NCBI GenBank assembly: GCA_014860565.1
Contig: JACZJN010000128.1
Span: 39,989 to 103,988, forward strand
DNA from: Bacteroidota bacterium
Lineage (GTDB): Bacteria > Bacteroidota > Ignavibacteria > SZUA-365
DNA length: 64,000 nt
Reading direction: 5' to 3'
The notes below the pieces were generated by a model. That model had not been told where the DNA came from and did not search any database. It saw nothing but the letters and a program-made list of their open reading frames with translations. A program made the translations under genes and the position numbers. Shown piece after piece: positions 9,476-17,169 of the stretch. Each line of letters starts with the position of its first letter. Position 1 is the stretch's first letter.

Positions 9476-10024
9476 TCACCGCCCCTGTTCCCACTGCCGA
9501 ACCATATCGCACTGCTTACGCGTTTGCGGGGACTGCATGTGTTTCCCTTCTTCGTACTCCCTCAGTGCACTGATCGCGCGCAGGGCCTGTCCACCTGAAG
9601 CAATGCCGTGCCGTGCCAACCAGCACCCTACAACTGTTCCTGTACGACCGACTCCTCCGAGACAATGCACATACACATGGTGTCCGGCTTTCCGTGCCTG
9701 GTCGATTGCATCGAGAATGGCGGTCATTTCCGTTTCGTCGGGTACATCCATATCCTCGATGGGAAAGCGGCGGTAAACGATCGGGGTCCCACGCTGCTCA
9801 GCGATCGATGAAAGAAGACCTTCATACGGCGGAAGCGGACGGCCAAAACGCTGCCCCTCATACACCTCCGTCAGATCGATGAAGCAATCGATTCCCGCAT
9901 CGAGCAGGGAGAGAAGGTTCGTTTCGATGTCAGACAACCGGCGGGCTCCGGGATAGGGTCCCGCCATCAGCTGGTCGTCAATATGGTAGCAGCCCTCGAA
10001 CGGGCCGGCACGGTCTTGCCCCAT
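9476..10024 (-). CDS. Dual-specificity/tyrosine protein phosphatase family protein
   Basis: A 182-residue soluble protein carrying the Cys-X5-Arg signature of cysteine-based phosphatases, HCLGGVGRTG, with nucleophile Cys121 and phosphate-binding Arg127. An upstream general-acid loop candidate lies in the region PIEDMDVPDE (about residues 88-97). The fold resembles small dual-specificity or CDKN3-like phosphatases, which act on phosphoproteins or on small phosphorylated molecules. It sits 54 bp after the envelope protein gene and 26 bp before the AddB-like gene on the same strand, so it is probably co-transcribed with the repair genes. The physiological substrate is unknown. Confidence 0.8.
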   Translation of the reverse strand: MGQDRAGPFEGCYHIDDQLMAGPYPGARRLSDIETNLLSLLDAGIDCFIDLTEVYEGQRFGRPLPPYEGLLSSIAEQRGTPIVYRRFPIEDMDVPDETEMTAILDAIDQARKAGHHVYVHCLGGVGRTGTVVGCWLARHGIASGGQALRAISALREYEEGKHMQSPQTRKQCDMVRQWEQGR

Positions 10025-10078
10025 GTCTACCTCAAAAAAGCGAGCGAATCCCTGGTCATTGAAGACAAACTGCCGCGA

Positions 10079-10993
10079 CTATTCTCCTGTCGGAGACGAG
10101 ATGATGAAAAACACTCCAGTTGTCACCGCCATCATCGCAGGCATATTGCGGGCCTGCGAAATCGAGTACACACCGAGGTTGAGTCCCATTCCGTCGGAGA
10201 GCCAGAATGCAAGTTCCGGGCCGAACATGAGATAACTCTGGTTGTTGCTCGAAAATCCGAAACTCCCACCGTGAAAGTCCGGATCGCCATTGCCCTGAGA
10301 GCTGACCGTGCGCAGGCGCAGCAGCAGCTCAAGCGGGTCCCAAGGCCGGAAACCCACTTCCACTCCGAAATGTATTTCGTCTGAAAACCCGCCGCTCCGG
10401 AAATTGTATCCGCTTTCCACGTGTATGTACAGCGGGTAACCGTCAAAGGAGTGACCGTAGCCAAGTTTGATCAACTGATTGTATTCATTGTCCCCCGCCC
10501 AGAGTCCGTCCGTCTGCGTCGCTTCGCCAAGCGGAATGCCGAAAAGGGCTGTGAACGTGACGACATTATTCGCGCCTGGCCAGATGGCGTAGCGCATCCC
10601 CAGTTCGACATCACCTGGGGATTGTACGCTGAGAAGCGGAGAATCCGGCGACACCTGGGCAAACAGCTTCCTGAATGCCGGCACGCTGACGATTCCGGAA
10701 ATATTTTTCGAGTACCCGTATTCGCTGTAGAGTGTAAGCGTCTGTTCCTCGAGCCGCTGCAAACCGAGCTTCTCGCCCTGTCCACCGTAATACTGCTGGC
10801 CGTTGAAGCCGCGGTAGCCGAGGGAAAGATACGTCGCCTTCCTCTCGAGTGGCCAGGAACCGGCTTCTGTGATTTGCGTGCCCACAAACGTGAGCACCAG
10901 GAAAAAGAGAAGAAAAAGGGAAGGAAAGGACGGGAAGTGAAACGAAGAGAACGGCTTGCAGGCCGGGATGGGGAGATTGTAGCCTTTCTTCAT
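10079..10993 (-). CDS. Probable outer-membrane or envelope beta-barrel protein
   Basis: A 304-residue protein with a long N-terminal hydrophobic segment (about residues 17-40) that could be a signal sequence. An alternating hydrophobic/polar body rich in aromatic and glycine residues follows, with repeated strand-like stretches (VVTFTALFGIPLG, YPLYIHVESGYNF, SYLMFGPELAFWLSDG), typical of outer-membrane barrels of the transporter-like kind. The frame extends to 11050, but ATG 10993 has AGGA about nine bases upstream and begins with Lys-Lys ahead of the hydrophobic core. It faces the DoxX gene across a region that contains a heptanucleotide repeat array. The function is not known. Confidence 0.65.
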   Translation of the reverse strand: MKKGYNLPIPACKPFSSFHFPSFPSLFLLFFLVLTFVGTQITEAGSWPLERKATYLSLGYRGFNGQQYYGGQGEKLGLQRLEEQTLTLYSEYGYSKNISGIVSVPAFRKLFAQVSPDSPLLSVQSPGDVELGMRYAIWPGANNVVTFTALFGIPLGEATQTDGLWAGDNEYNQLIKLGYGHSFDGYPLYIHVESGYNFRSGGFSDEIHFGVEVGFRPWDPLELLLRLRTVSSQGNGDPDFHGGSFGFSSNNQSYLMFGPELAFWLSDGMGLNLGVYSISQARNMPAMMAVTTGVFFIISSPTGE

Positions 10994-11093
10994 ATGTAAT
11001 GTCCTGAATATGAGATCACTCGCCATTAAAAATACACTTGAAGGATACATTATGCTATAGTTCGGTTGGATTAAATATCCGTAATGCGGGCCT

Positions 11094-11205
11094 CCTGCTT
11101 CCTGCTTCCTGCTTCCTGCCTCCTGCTTCCTGCCTCCTGCCTCCTGCTTCCTGCCTCCTGCCTCCTGCCTCCTGCTTCCTGCTTCCTGCCTCCTGCCTCC
11201 TGCCT
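11094..11205. repeat. Heptanucleotide tandem array (CCTGCYT)16
   Basis: Sixteen uninterrupted 7-bp units, each CCTGCTT or CCTGCCT, followed by a broken unit. The two unit types alternate irregularly. The array lies in the 309-bp divergent gap (10994-11302) between an envelope protein gene and doxX, where both promoters must lie. The open frames across it are artefacts of the repeat. The same unit recurs at 54174-54327. Confidence 0.95.
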
Positions 11206-11302
11206 CCTACACGATGAGATGTGGCTGCTGCCGATTCGGCGCGCTTGTGCGTATGCGATCTGGCAAGTACATTTTAGGCATTCAATCCCATTAGGTACCA
11301 TC

Positions 11303-11749
11303 ATGGCACAGTTCATCTACACAGAAGCGCATTCTTCCGGCCTGATCGCAAGACTCGTTCTGGGTTTCGTCATACTGCCGCATGGACTGCAGAAGGCGTT
11401 TGGCCTTTTCGGAGGTCAAGGCTTCATTCCCACCCTGGATAGCTTTGACGGGGCGGGGATTTCATACGTCCTTGGCGCGTTGGTCATCGGTGCGGAACTG
11501 CTCGGTGCGATCGGGCTGATTCTCGGCGTATTCGGACGCCTCATGTCTGCCGGCATCATGGCCGTGATGATAGGCGCGATCTTCCTGCGGAATCTGCAGA
11601 ACGGCTTTTTCATGAACTGGAGCGGCATGCAGGAAGGTGAAGGAATCGAATATCACCTGCTCGCGATCGGTCTCGCACTCATCGTGCTCGTCGGTGGCAG
11701 CGGTCGTTTTTCCTTCGATCGCTGGCTGACCAACCGCTACTGGGACTGA
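11303..11749 (+). CDS. DoxX family membrane protein
   Basis: A 148-residue integral membrane protein with four predicted transmembrane helices and the DoxX-family opening RLVLGFVILPHGLQKAFGLFGG. Later helices are VLGALVIGAELLGAIGLILG, a Met/Ala-rich third helix, and LLAIGLALIVLVGGSG near the end. The family is linked with respiratory or redox membrane functions, but individual roles are mostly unknown. The frame is open back through the repeat array to 11084; ATG 11303 is chosen because AGG stands seven bases before it and the protein then has normal DoxX length. It is followed 85 bp later by the MATE exporter gene on the same strand. Confidence 0.85.
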   Translation: MAQFIYTEAHSSGLIARLVLGFVILPHGLQKAFGLFGGQGFIPTLDSFDGAGISYVLGALVIGAELLGAIGLILGVFGRLMSAGIMAVMIGAIFLRNLQNGFFMNWSGMQEGEGIEYHLLAIGLALIVLVGGSGRFSFDRWLTNRYWD

Positions 11750-11834
11750 CACCTGTCGATCCTTCCCTTCATGAAGACCGGTCAGGCGAACGAGCACACC
11801 GTCCAGAATAAAAGCGAGAGCAGGATTAAACGAC

Positions 11835-13181
11835 ATGCGGCGCAGCATCAAGGAACATCTCCGGGAAACAACATTCCTCGCCATCCCCGTCGCAGTCGGA
11901 CAGCTGGGACATGTCATGCTCGGTGTCACCGACAGTCTCATGGTAGGACGCCTTGGCGAAGTGCCGCTTGCAGCGGCATCACTCGGCCACAGCATTTTTG
12001 TCCTCATGCTCGTATTCGCGGTCGGCGTCTGCAACGCGATAACGCCACTGGTCGCCATTGCCGCAGGCAAAGACAATCATGATGAAGCGGGAATCGTATT
12101 TCGTCAGGGACTGCTCGTCAACGCCGCCTTCGGTGTACTTCTCGTCATTTTCACGTGGCTGATATCCGATTCACTCGTGCTCATGGGACAGTCACCGGAT
12201 GTCGTCGCGTTGGCGGCTCCCTATCTCCGCATCATGGGATTCAGCTTCATTCCCATGACGATCTTCTTTTCATTCCGAAATTTTATCGAAGGACTTTCCT
12301 TCACCAAGCCGGCGATGGTAATCATCATACTCGCCAATGGAGTGAATGTCTTCGGCAACTGGGTTCTCATATACGGGAAGCTGGGCTTCCCCGCGCTCGG
12401 CCTGAACGGCGCAGGATTCAGCAGTCTGATGGTCGAGCTTTTCTCTGCATTGCTGCTTGCAGGCTACGTGCTGCGCGAATCGAGCTTTCGACGCTATCAC
12501 CCGCTGCTGCATTTCCGCAGCATCAACCGTCCTGTGATTTCGCGCATTCTACGGCTCGGACTTCCGAGCGGCATTCAGTATGTGTTCGAGGCAGGATCCT
12601 TCTCCTTTGCCGCCATCATGATCGGCTGGCTCGGCGCGACCGCTCTCGCCGCGCATCAGATCGCCCTCAGTCTCGCGTCGGTGAGTTTTATGATCACCCT
12701 CGGCATCGCGAACGCGGCGACGATCCGCGTTGGAAATGAAGTCGGCCGGGGAGACGGACACGAGGTGCGCCGGGCAGGCTTCTCCGCGGTGTTCATGGGA
12801 ATGACGATGATGGGAATGGCAGCGATCAGTTTCATCGTGCTGCGAAATATCCTCCCCACACTTTACATCGACGATCCTGCCGTTATTGCGATCGCCTCCC
12901 ACCTCCTGATCCTTGCCGCGCTTTTCCAACTCTCTGATGGAATGCAGGTGGTCGGACACGGTATTCTCCGGGGAATGACCGATGTCACAATCCCGATGTT
13001 CATCGCGGTCTTCGCGTACTGGGGCATCGGTATTCCGACAAGTTATATCCTCGCGTTCATCGTCGGGTGGGGACCCGAAGGTGTATGGATGGGCTTTGTC
13101 GCCGGCCTTACCACGGCTGCGTTGTCATTCGTCTTTCGCTTTCACCTGTTGAGCCGACGCATGATCGCTTCCGGCGTTTGA
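11835..13181 (+). CDS. MATE family multidrug/toxin efflux protein
   Basis: A 448-residue, about 12-helix membrane protein of the MATE (NorM-type) family. These proteins export cationic drugs or metabolites in exchange for Na+ or H+. Typical features are the N-terminal LAIPVAVGQLGHVMLGVTD motif, VGRLGEVPLAAASLGHSIF, and the second-half counterpart LGLPSGIQYVFEAGSFSFA with GATALAAHQIALSLAS. Length and symmetry are normal. The 3' end overlaps the end of tcdA on the opposite strand by 57 bp (13125-13181). The substrate cannot be predicted. Confidence 0.9.
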   Translation: MRRSIKEHLRETTFLAIPVAVGQLGHVMLGVTDSLMVGRLGEVPLAAASLGHSIFVLMLVFAVGVCNAITPLVAIAAGKDNHDEAGIVFRQGLLVNAAFGVLLVIFTWLISDSLVLMGQSPDVVALAAPYLRIMGFSFIPMTIFFSFRNFIEGLSFTKPAMVIIILANGVNVFGNWVLIYGKLGFPALGLNGAGFSSLMVELFSALLLAGYVLRESSFRRYHPLLHFRSINRPVISRILRLGLPSGIQYVFEAGSFSFAAIMIGWLGATALAAHQIALSLASVSFMITLGIANAATIRVGNEVGRGDGHEVRRAGFSAVFMGMTMMGMAAISFIVLRNILPTLYIDDPAVIAIASHLLILAALFQLSDGMQVVGHGILRGMTDVTIPMFIAVFAYWGIGIPTSYILAFIVGWGPEGVWMGFVAGLTTAALSFVFRFHLLSRRMIASGV

Positions 13182-13931
13182 TGAGTCCACTGTCTCCTCT
13201 CGCAAGGTTTCTTCTCCCATCAGGTTGCGCAGCACCACCGAGGCGCAGCAGCATCCGAATATGGGAGGCATGTATGAGATTGTCCCTACCACCGTTTTCT
13301 TGTTCTGTTCATCCTCCGTCGCAATCATGCTGTCCTTCGCAACTTCCTCGGTTGAGTACACGACTGTCACTCCTTCGCGAATGCCGAGGCGATGCAGACG
13401 CTTCCGAAGCATCTTCCCGAGACGGCAGTGATGCGAGCGGGATATGTCATCGATGCGCACCTGTGAAGGATCCATCTTTCCTCCCGCACCGAGAGAACTC
13501 ATGACGGGCATTCCCAATCGTACCGCGTTGTATATGAGAAACACTTTCGGCGACAGCGTATCGATGCAGTCGACGACGTAGTCGTAGCCGCGGGCGACGA
13601 TTTCCTCCAGACGCTCGTCCTTGATGTACTCGTCGATGATCTCCAACTGCAGGGCGGGATTGATATCGAGCAGTCGTGCCGCCATGACATCGGCCTTCCG
13701 GTGTCCCTCTGTGCTTTTCAGAGCAGGGAGCTGGCGGTTGCGGTTGCCCGGCTGAATTTTATCACCGTCGACAATGGTCATGCGTCCAACTCCCCCGCGG
13801 CAAATCATTTCCGCCGCGTAGGCCCCCACGCCACCAAGTCCTGCGACAAGCACACGCGCATTGCGCAATCGTTCGACGCGTTCCTCGCCGAGGAGGAGGA
13901 CGGTGCGCTCCAACCACGGTGGCGCGTTCAT
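13125..13931 (-). CDS. tcdA: tRNA threonylcarbamoyladenosine dehydratase (TcdA/YgdL-like, ThiF fold)
   Basis: A 268-residue E1-like ATP-dependent enzyme expected to convert t6A37 to cyclic t6A in ANN-decoding tRNAs. The nucleotide-binding motif GLGGVGAYAAE lies at about residues 31-41, followed by IVDGDKIQPGNRNRQ, typical of ThiF/MoeB/TcdA proteins, and by TcdA-like YDYVVDCIDTLSPK. The ATG at 13931 overlaps the stop of the TatD-like gene (ATGA, 13928-13931). The last 18 codons are antisense to the end of the MATE gene, so the two transcripts converge with a 57-bp overlap. This tail is poorly conserved in character, rich in Ser, Ala and Lys. Confidence 0.88.
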   Translation of the reverse strand: MNAPPWLERTVLLLGEERVERLRNARVLVAGLGGVGAYAAEMICRGGVGRMTIVDGDKIQPGNRNRQLPALKSTEGHRKADVMAARLLDINPALQLEIIDEYIKDERLEEIVARGYDYVVDCIDTLSPKVFLIYNAVRLGMPVMSSLGAGGKMDPSQVRIDDISRSHHCRLGKMLRKRLHRLGIREGVTVVYSTEEVAKDSMIATEDEQNKKTVVGTISYMPPIFGCCCASVVLRNLMGEETLREETVDSSNAGSDHASAQQVKAKDE

Positions 13932-14605
13932 CGCTCTCCTCCGAAGCATCGTTGGAAATTGTTGAAAACCGTCCTCCGGAGTTCAGCTTCCGGGAAGCCC
14001 AGCACGTCGGCGGCTCCGCGGTACACTGCGCGAACATCCGCCTCGCTTTCGTCCGTCTCAAAAAACATGCGGTCGAGTGGGACATGAGTGAGCGCTTCGC
14101 GCACCTTCGCTCCGGTGGATAGCAGGGCGGCGCCGAAGGAGAGCGAAAAACCCATGCGCAGTAGTTGCTGTGCCAGTTCGCCGTGTCCGGTAAAGCCGTG
14201 CATGATCCAGGGAGTGGTATCCGCACGCTGCTTTCGCAACTGGAGCAGATCCGCATGGGCACGCACGCAATGCAGTATCACCGGACGACCGCTTGCAACT
14301 GCCGCGTCAAGCTGCTCGACGAGAAGGGTACGCTGCAAACCGATATCTGGTCCTTTTACACGGTCGAGGCCGACTTCCCCAAGGGCGAGACATTCCGGGA
14401 GGTCGAGCGCCCGTTCGAGTTCATGCGCCTGCTCTTCGCTCCAGGGCTCATTCGCATCCCAGGGGTGCCTGCCGATGCTGCAATACCGCGGTAGCGACGG
14501 ATAGTAACGCAGTTGCTCGAGTCCGAGATTGAAAATCGACACGACGTCAGCAGCGTGCGACGGACGGTGTGTGTGGATATCGATATACGGGACGGTTTCA
14601 GGCAT
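13928..14605 (-). CDS. TatD-like metal-dependent hydrolase
   Basis: A 225-residue amidohydrolase-fold protein of the TatD family, metal-dependent nucleases or phosphoesterases. All expected metal ligands are visible: the DIHTHRP pair of histidines near the N-terminus, Glu in LALGEVGLD, His in VILHCVRAH, His in IMHGFTG and Asp in FFETDES. At 225 residues it is slightly shorter than the usual 255-265. The start is ATG 14605, with AGGTGAG just upstream; a GTG six bases earlier (14611) is possible. It is translationally coupled to tcdA by an ATGA overlap, so the two probably form an operon. Confidence 0.85.
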   Translation of the reverse strand: MPETVPYIDIHTHRPSHAADVVSIFNLGLEQLRYYPSLPRYCSIGRHPWDANEPWSEEQAHELERALDLPECLALGEVGLDRVKGPDIGLQRTLLVEQLDAAVASGRPVILHCVRAHADLLQLRKQRADTTPWIMHGFTGHGELAQQLLRMGFSLSFGAALLSTGAKVREALTHVPLDRMFFETDESEADVRAVYRGAADVLGFPEAELRRTVFNNFQRCFGGER

Positions 14606-14785
14606 ACTCACCTGTCAATATAGGCAAGCGCGGATGATAGTGCGTAATCCCCTCCCATTTGCCTGTCTGCTTGCCGTGGAATTATGTAATTTTTCCATAT
14701 ATGTCGGATTCGGAGCAATTTCGCGGGTTCTTCGGCCCGGGGAACATCCATCCTGTCTGCACGTCTAAAGGGCTGAGTCGAGATA

Positions 14786-15394
14786 ATGTCAGAAGGTATG
14801 ACCGGAACACTGACCGCACAAACATCACTTCCCCGCATCGAAGACATGGGTGACGATATCCTGATCACCCGTTTTCAATCGGGCGACGAGCATGCCTTCC
14901 GGCTCTTGATGGAACGTCATTCTGAACGGATACGGAACCTCATCTTCTCGATATTCCATTCCGCGGAACTGGTTGACGACCTCACGCAAGATGTTTTTCT
15001 CAAGGCCTATCGCGCTCTGGCGCAATTCCGCTTCGATGCCGCGTTTTCCACATGGCTCTACCGCATTGCCGTCAACCATTGCCGCGATGAGATGCGCAAG
15101 CGCAAACTGCGCAGGTCGATCTCGCTCTTCACGCTTTTGGAATCGCGCGACAAGGAAGTAATGATGAAGACATCGGTGGCACCACAGGAAAACGAGACGC
15201 GAGAGCTGATCGACCGTGGTTTGCAGCACATGCCGGAGAAGTATCGCATTCCGGTGATTCTCAAGGATATGGAAGGATGCTCGTACGAAGAAATGGCTGA
15301 TATCATGCAATGTGAATTGGGCACGGTCAAGTCACGCCTCTCGCGGGGTCGGAATATGCTCCGCGTCTACTTGCAGCCGTTGCTGGAGAGATAA
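14786..15394 (+). CDS. ECF-type RNA polymerase sigma factor
   Basis: A 202-residue extracytoplasmic-function sigma factor. Region 2 lies at about residues 25-100, with FRLLMERHSERI, the core-binding/-10 region DDLTQDVFLKAYRAL and FSTWLYRIAVNHCRDEMRKRK. Region 4 lies at about residues 145-198, with the helix-turn-helix CSYEEMADIMQCELGTVKSRLSRGR. A second in-frame ATG lies at 14798. The gene is followed four bases after its stop by a membrane protein that looks like its anti-sigma factor, the usual arrangement for signal-controlled ECF factors. No clear autoregulatory promoter was identified in the 180-bp upstream gap. Confidence 0.93.
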   Translation: MSEGMTGTLTAQTSLPRIEDMGDDILITRFQSGDEHAFRLLMERHSERIRNLIFSIFHSAELVDDLTQDVFLKAYRALAQFRFDAAFSTWLYRIAVNHCRDEMRKRKLRRSISLFTLLESRDKEVMMKTSVAPQENETRELIDRGLQHMPEKYRIPVILKDMEGCSYEEMADIMQCELGTVKSRLSRGRNMLRVYLQPLLER

Positions 15395-15398
15395 CGTC

Positions 15399-17087
15399 AT
15401 GATCGCAAGCAAGAAAACAAGAACGTCGCTCCTGCTCTCACTCTATATCGACGACCGACTCGACGGCCTGCAGCGCAGGCAAATCGAAGAACGCATCGCT
15501 CGCGAGCCCCACGTGCGCCGAGAATATGAAGAACTTCTGTCCATGCGCCGGCTTCTCGCGGCACAGGAGCCTCTCGCGAAAAATCCGTTCCTGCCCGAGC
15601 GCATCATGAACTATATTGCAACAGGATCAGAAGCGCAGGAGGCGTTTCTCCCGGTGCCGCGCCGTTTGATGCCGGCTGCGGTGGGGACCATCACCCTGGT
15701 GTTGATCGCACTTGTTGCGTTTGCATGGATTCAGCGCGAGCAGATTCTGCGTTACATCGGAGATACCGGATCGCAGATGCAACTGGCCTATGAAGATACC
15801 ATTCTCAAGGGTTGGATCATGCCGTTGTTCCAACGCACCGATCGGGATCAGGTGCTGCAGTTCGCCATGTTCGGGACCCTGCCTCTCGACGGTACCGATG
15901 GTCCCCTCCTCCGCGTGGATGAGAATGCCGAGCGCGGCTATCGTGTCGAACTGGCCGGGAATATGTCGAAGGGACAGCCCGCCACCACGATCGACGAGCT
16001 CTACAGCGAGATCAGGCCGACCCCGGTGCAGCGGAAGATCTTCGATACGCTGTTCCTCTACGCGCAAAGGCAGATCGAGTCGGCGGTGCTGATGAACGAA
16101 GCGAAGCAGATTGCCATCGATCCGTCGATCAGCAAATACAACCAGGTCATTCTTTCAGGCATCGCCGCCAGCCTCGAACCCGACCAGCTCGATCGCTTCG
16201 AGGAATTCCTCGAGAAACGCAATACGCCGTATACGTTCGTCACCCATCGGAGTACGTCGCCGCCGACACCGCCGCCTCCTCCTCCGCCGCCGGCGAAGCT
16301 CCTCGAGCGTTTCCGCACGGTGCGCACAGCTGACGAATACGTCGTGTTGAATGACGACAGTTTCACGATTACCCGGCTGCATCTCGATATGGACAGCCTC
16401 CGCCGGCTGATGAAAATCGTCGAACAGCGTATGCCGCGTCTTGAGGTCCGCGTGCAGGATATCGCACGCAGCTACGCCGTCAGCAGGCAGAGCGGCGCTC
16501 CCGATCCGCCTGCCACCCCGCAAGGCATTCGTGTGATGCCGGTGGAAATCAGTGAAGGAGGACACGCCATCTCGATTTCCATCGACTCCGGCGGAGAGAT
16601 CATGCGCGAGCTCGAGCAGGAATTCGAGGACCTCAAGCACGAAGTGGTAATATTCCGGCGACAGAATGCGGATCTTCGCGAACAGCTCCCGCAGATCCAG
16701 CGAGATCGGCTGCGGGCAACGGTGAGAACAGGCCGTTCCCAGCACCTCACGGTCACCCTTCGGCAGGATAGCGCCTCTCGGTTCAGCGTCGAGATAGATT
16801 CCTCCACCGAGGACGGGGGCGCGGTACCTGGTGATATCGACATCGATTTGCAGGACCTTCTCGAAACTGCTCCCAAAGGAGGAGTGCTCGAATGGCGTGA
16901 ACTGATACCGGAAGAGGAGCGCATGCGTGTCGACAGCCTCCTCCGCGGCGGCGGCATCGAATATCTCCTTCCGAAAAAAGACGTAGAGAAACTGCGGAAA
17001 GCGCCAGTACCAATGCAGCCGCGGCACATTCCCCCTGCGAAACCGCCCACTCCGCCGTCGCAGAAAGACACTGTCATCGAGATCTGA
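15399..17087 (+). CDS. Large membrane-anchored putative anti-sigma factor with periplasmic domain
   Basis: A 562-residue protein. The N-terminal 85 residues are cytoplasmic and helical (LSLYIDDRLDGLQRRQIEERI, then VRREYEELLSMRRLL), like anti-sigma domains but without the zinc-binding His-Cys-Cys motif. One transmembrane helix lies at about residues 91-111. The long periplasmic part has a polyproline stretch near 287-297, a coiled-coil-like region near 405-430, and a Pro/Lys-rich end. It starts four bases after the sigma factor stop, so a role in holding that sigma factor is inferred from position and topology. The 450-residue outer part is unusual for an anti-sigma factor and may sense envelope state. 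A terminator follows. Confidence 0.68.
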   Translation: MIASKKTRTSLLLSLYIDDRLDGLQRRQIEERIAREPHVRREYEELLSMRRLLAAQEPLAKNPFLPERIMNYIATGSEAQEAFLPVPRRLMPAAVGTITLVLIALVAFAWIQREQILRYIGDTGSQMQLAYEDTILKGWIMPLFQRTDRDQVLQFAMFGTLPLDGTDGPLLRVDENAERGYRVELAGNMSKGQPATTIDELYSEIRPTPVQRKIFDTLFLYAQRQIESAVLMNEAKQIAIDPSISKYNQVILSGIAASLEPDQLDRFEEFLEKRNTPYTFVTHRSTSPPTPPPPPPPPAKLLERFRTVRTADEYVVLNDDSFTITRLHLDMDSLRRLMKIVEQRMPRLEVRVQDIARSYAVSRQSGAPDPPATPQGIRVMPVEISEGGHAISISIDSGGEIMRELEQEFEDLKHEVVIFRRQNADLREQLPQIQRDRLRATVRTGRSQHLTVTLRQDSASRFSVEIDSSTEDGGAVPGDIDIDLQDLLETAPKGGVLEWRELIPEEERMRVDSLLRGGGIEYLLPKKDVEKLRKAPVPMQPRHIPPAKPPTPPSQKDTVIEI

Positions 17088-17093
17088 ATGGAT

Positions 17094-17119
17094 GCGGCCT
17101 TCGGGGCCGCTTCTTTTTT
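17094..17119 (+). terminator. Rho-independent terminator after the sigma/anti-sigma operon
   Basis: The inverted repeat GCGGCC (17094-17099) and GGCCGC (17105-17110), separated by a 5-base loop, is followed by a T-rich run (TTCTTTTTT). It lies 7 bases after the anti-sigma stop and before the next gene's own ribosome binding site. Confidence 0.88.
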
Positions 17120-17169
17120 CCTGTCGTCTTCCCTTTATTTCCTTGTCGCCACTGAATAGATTAGGAGCC

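Noticed and set aside
11071..11316. Minus-strand frame through the heptamer array (QEAGSRK repeats)
   Set aside because: A 7-bp repeat opens all frames; the peptide is purely repeat-derived. The same applies to the frame extending the lipoprotein gene to 54349.
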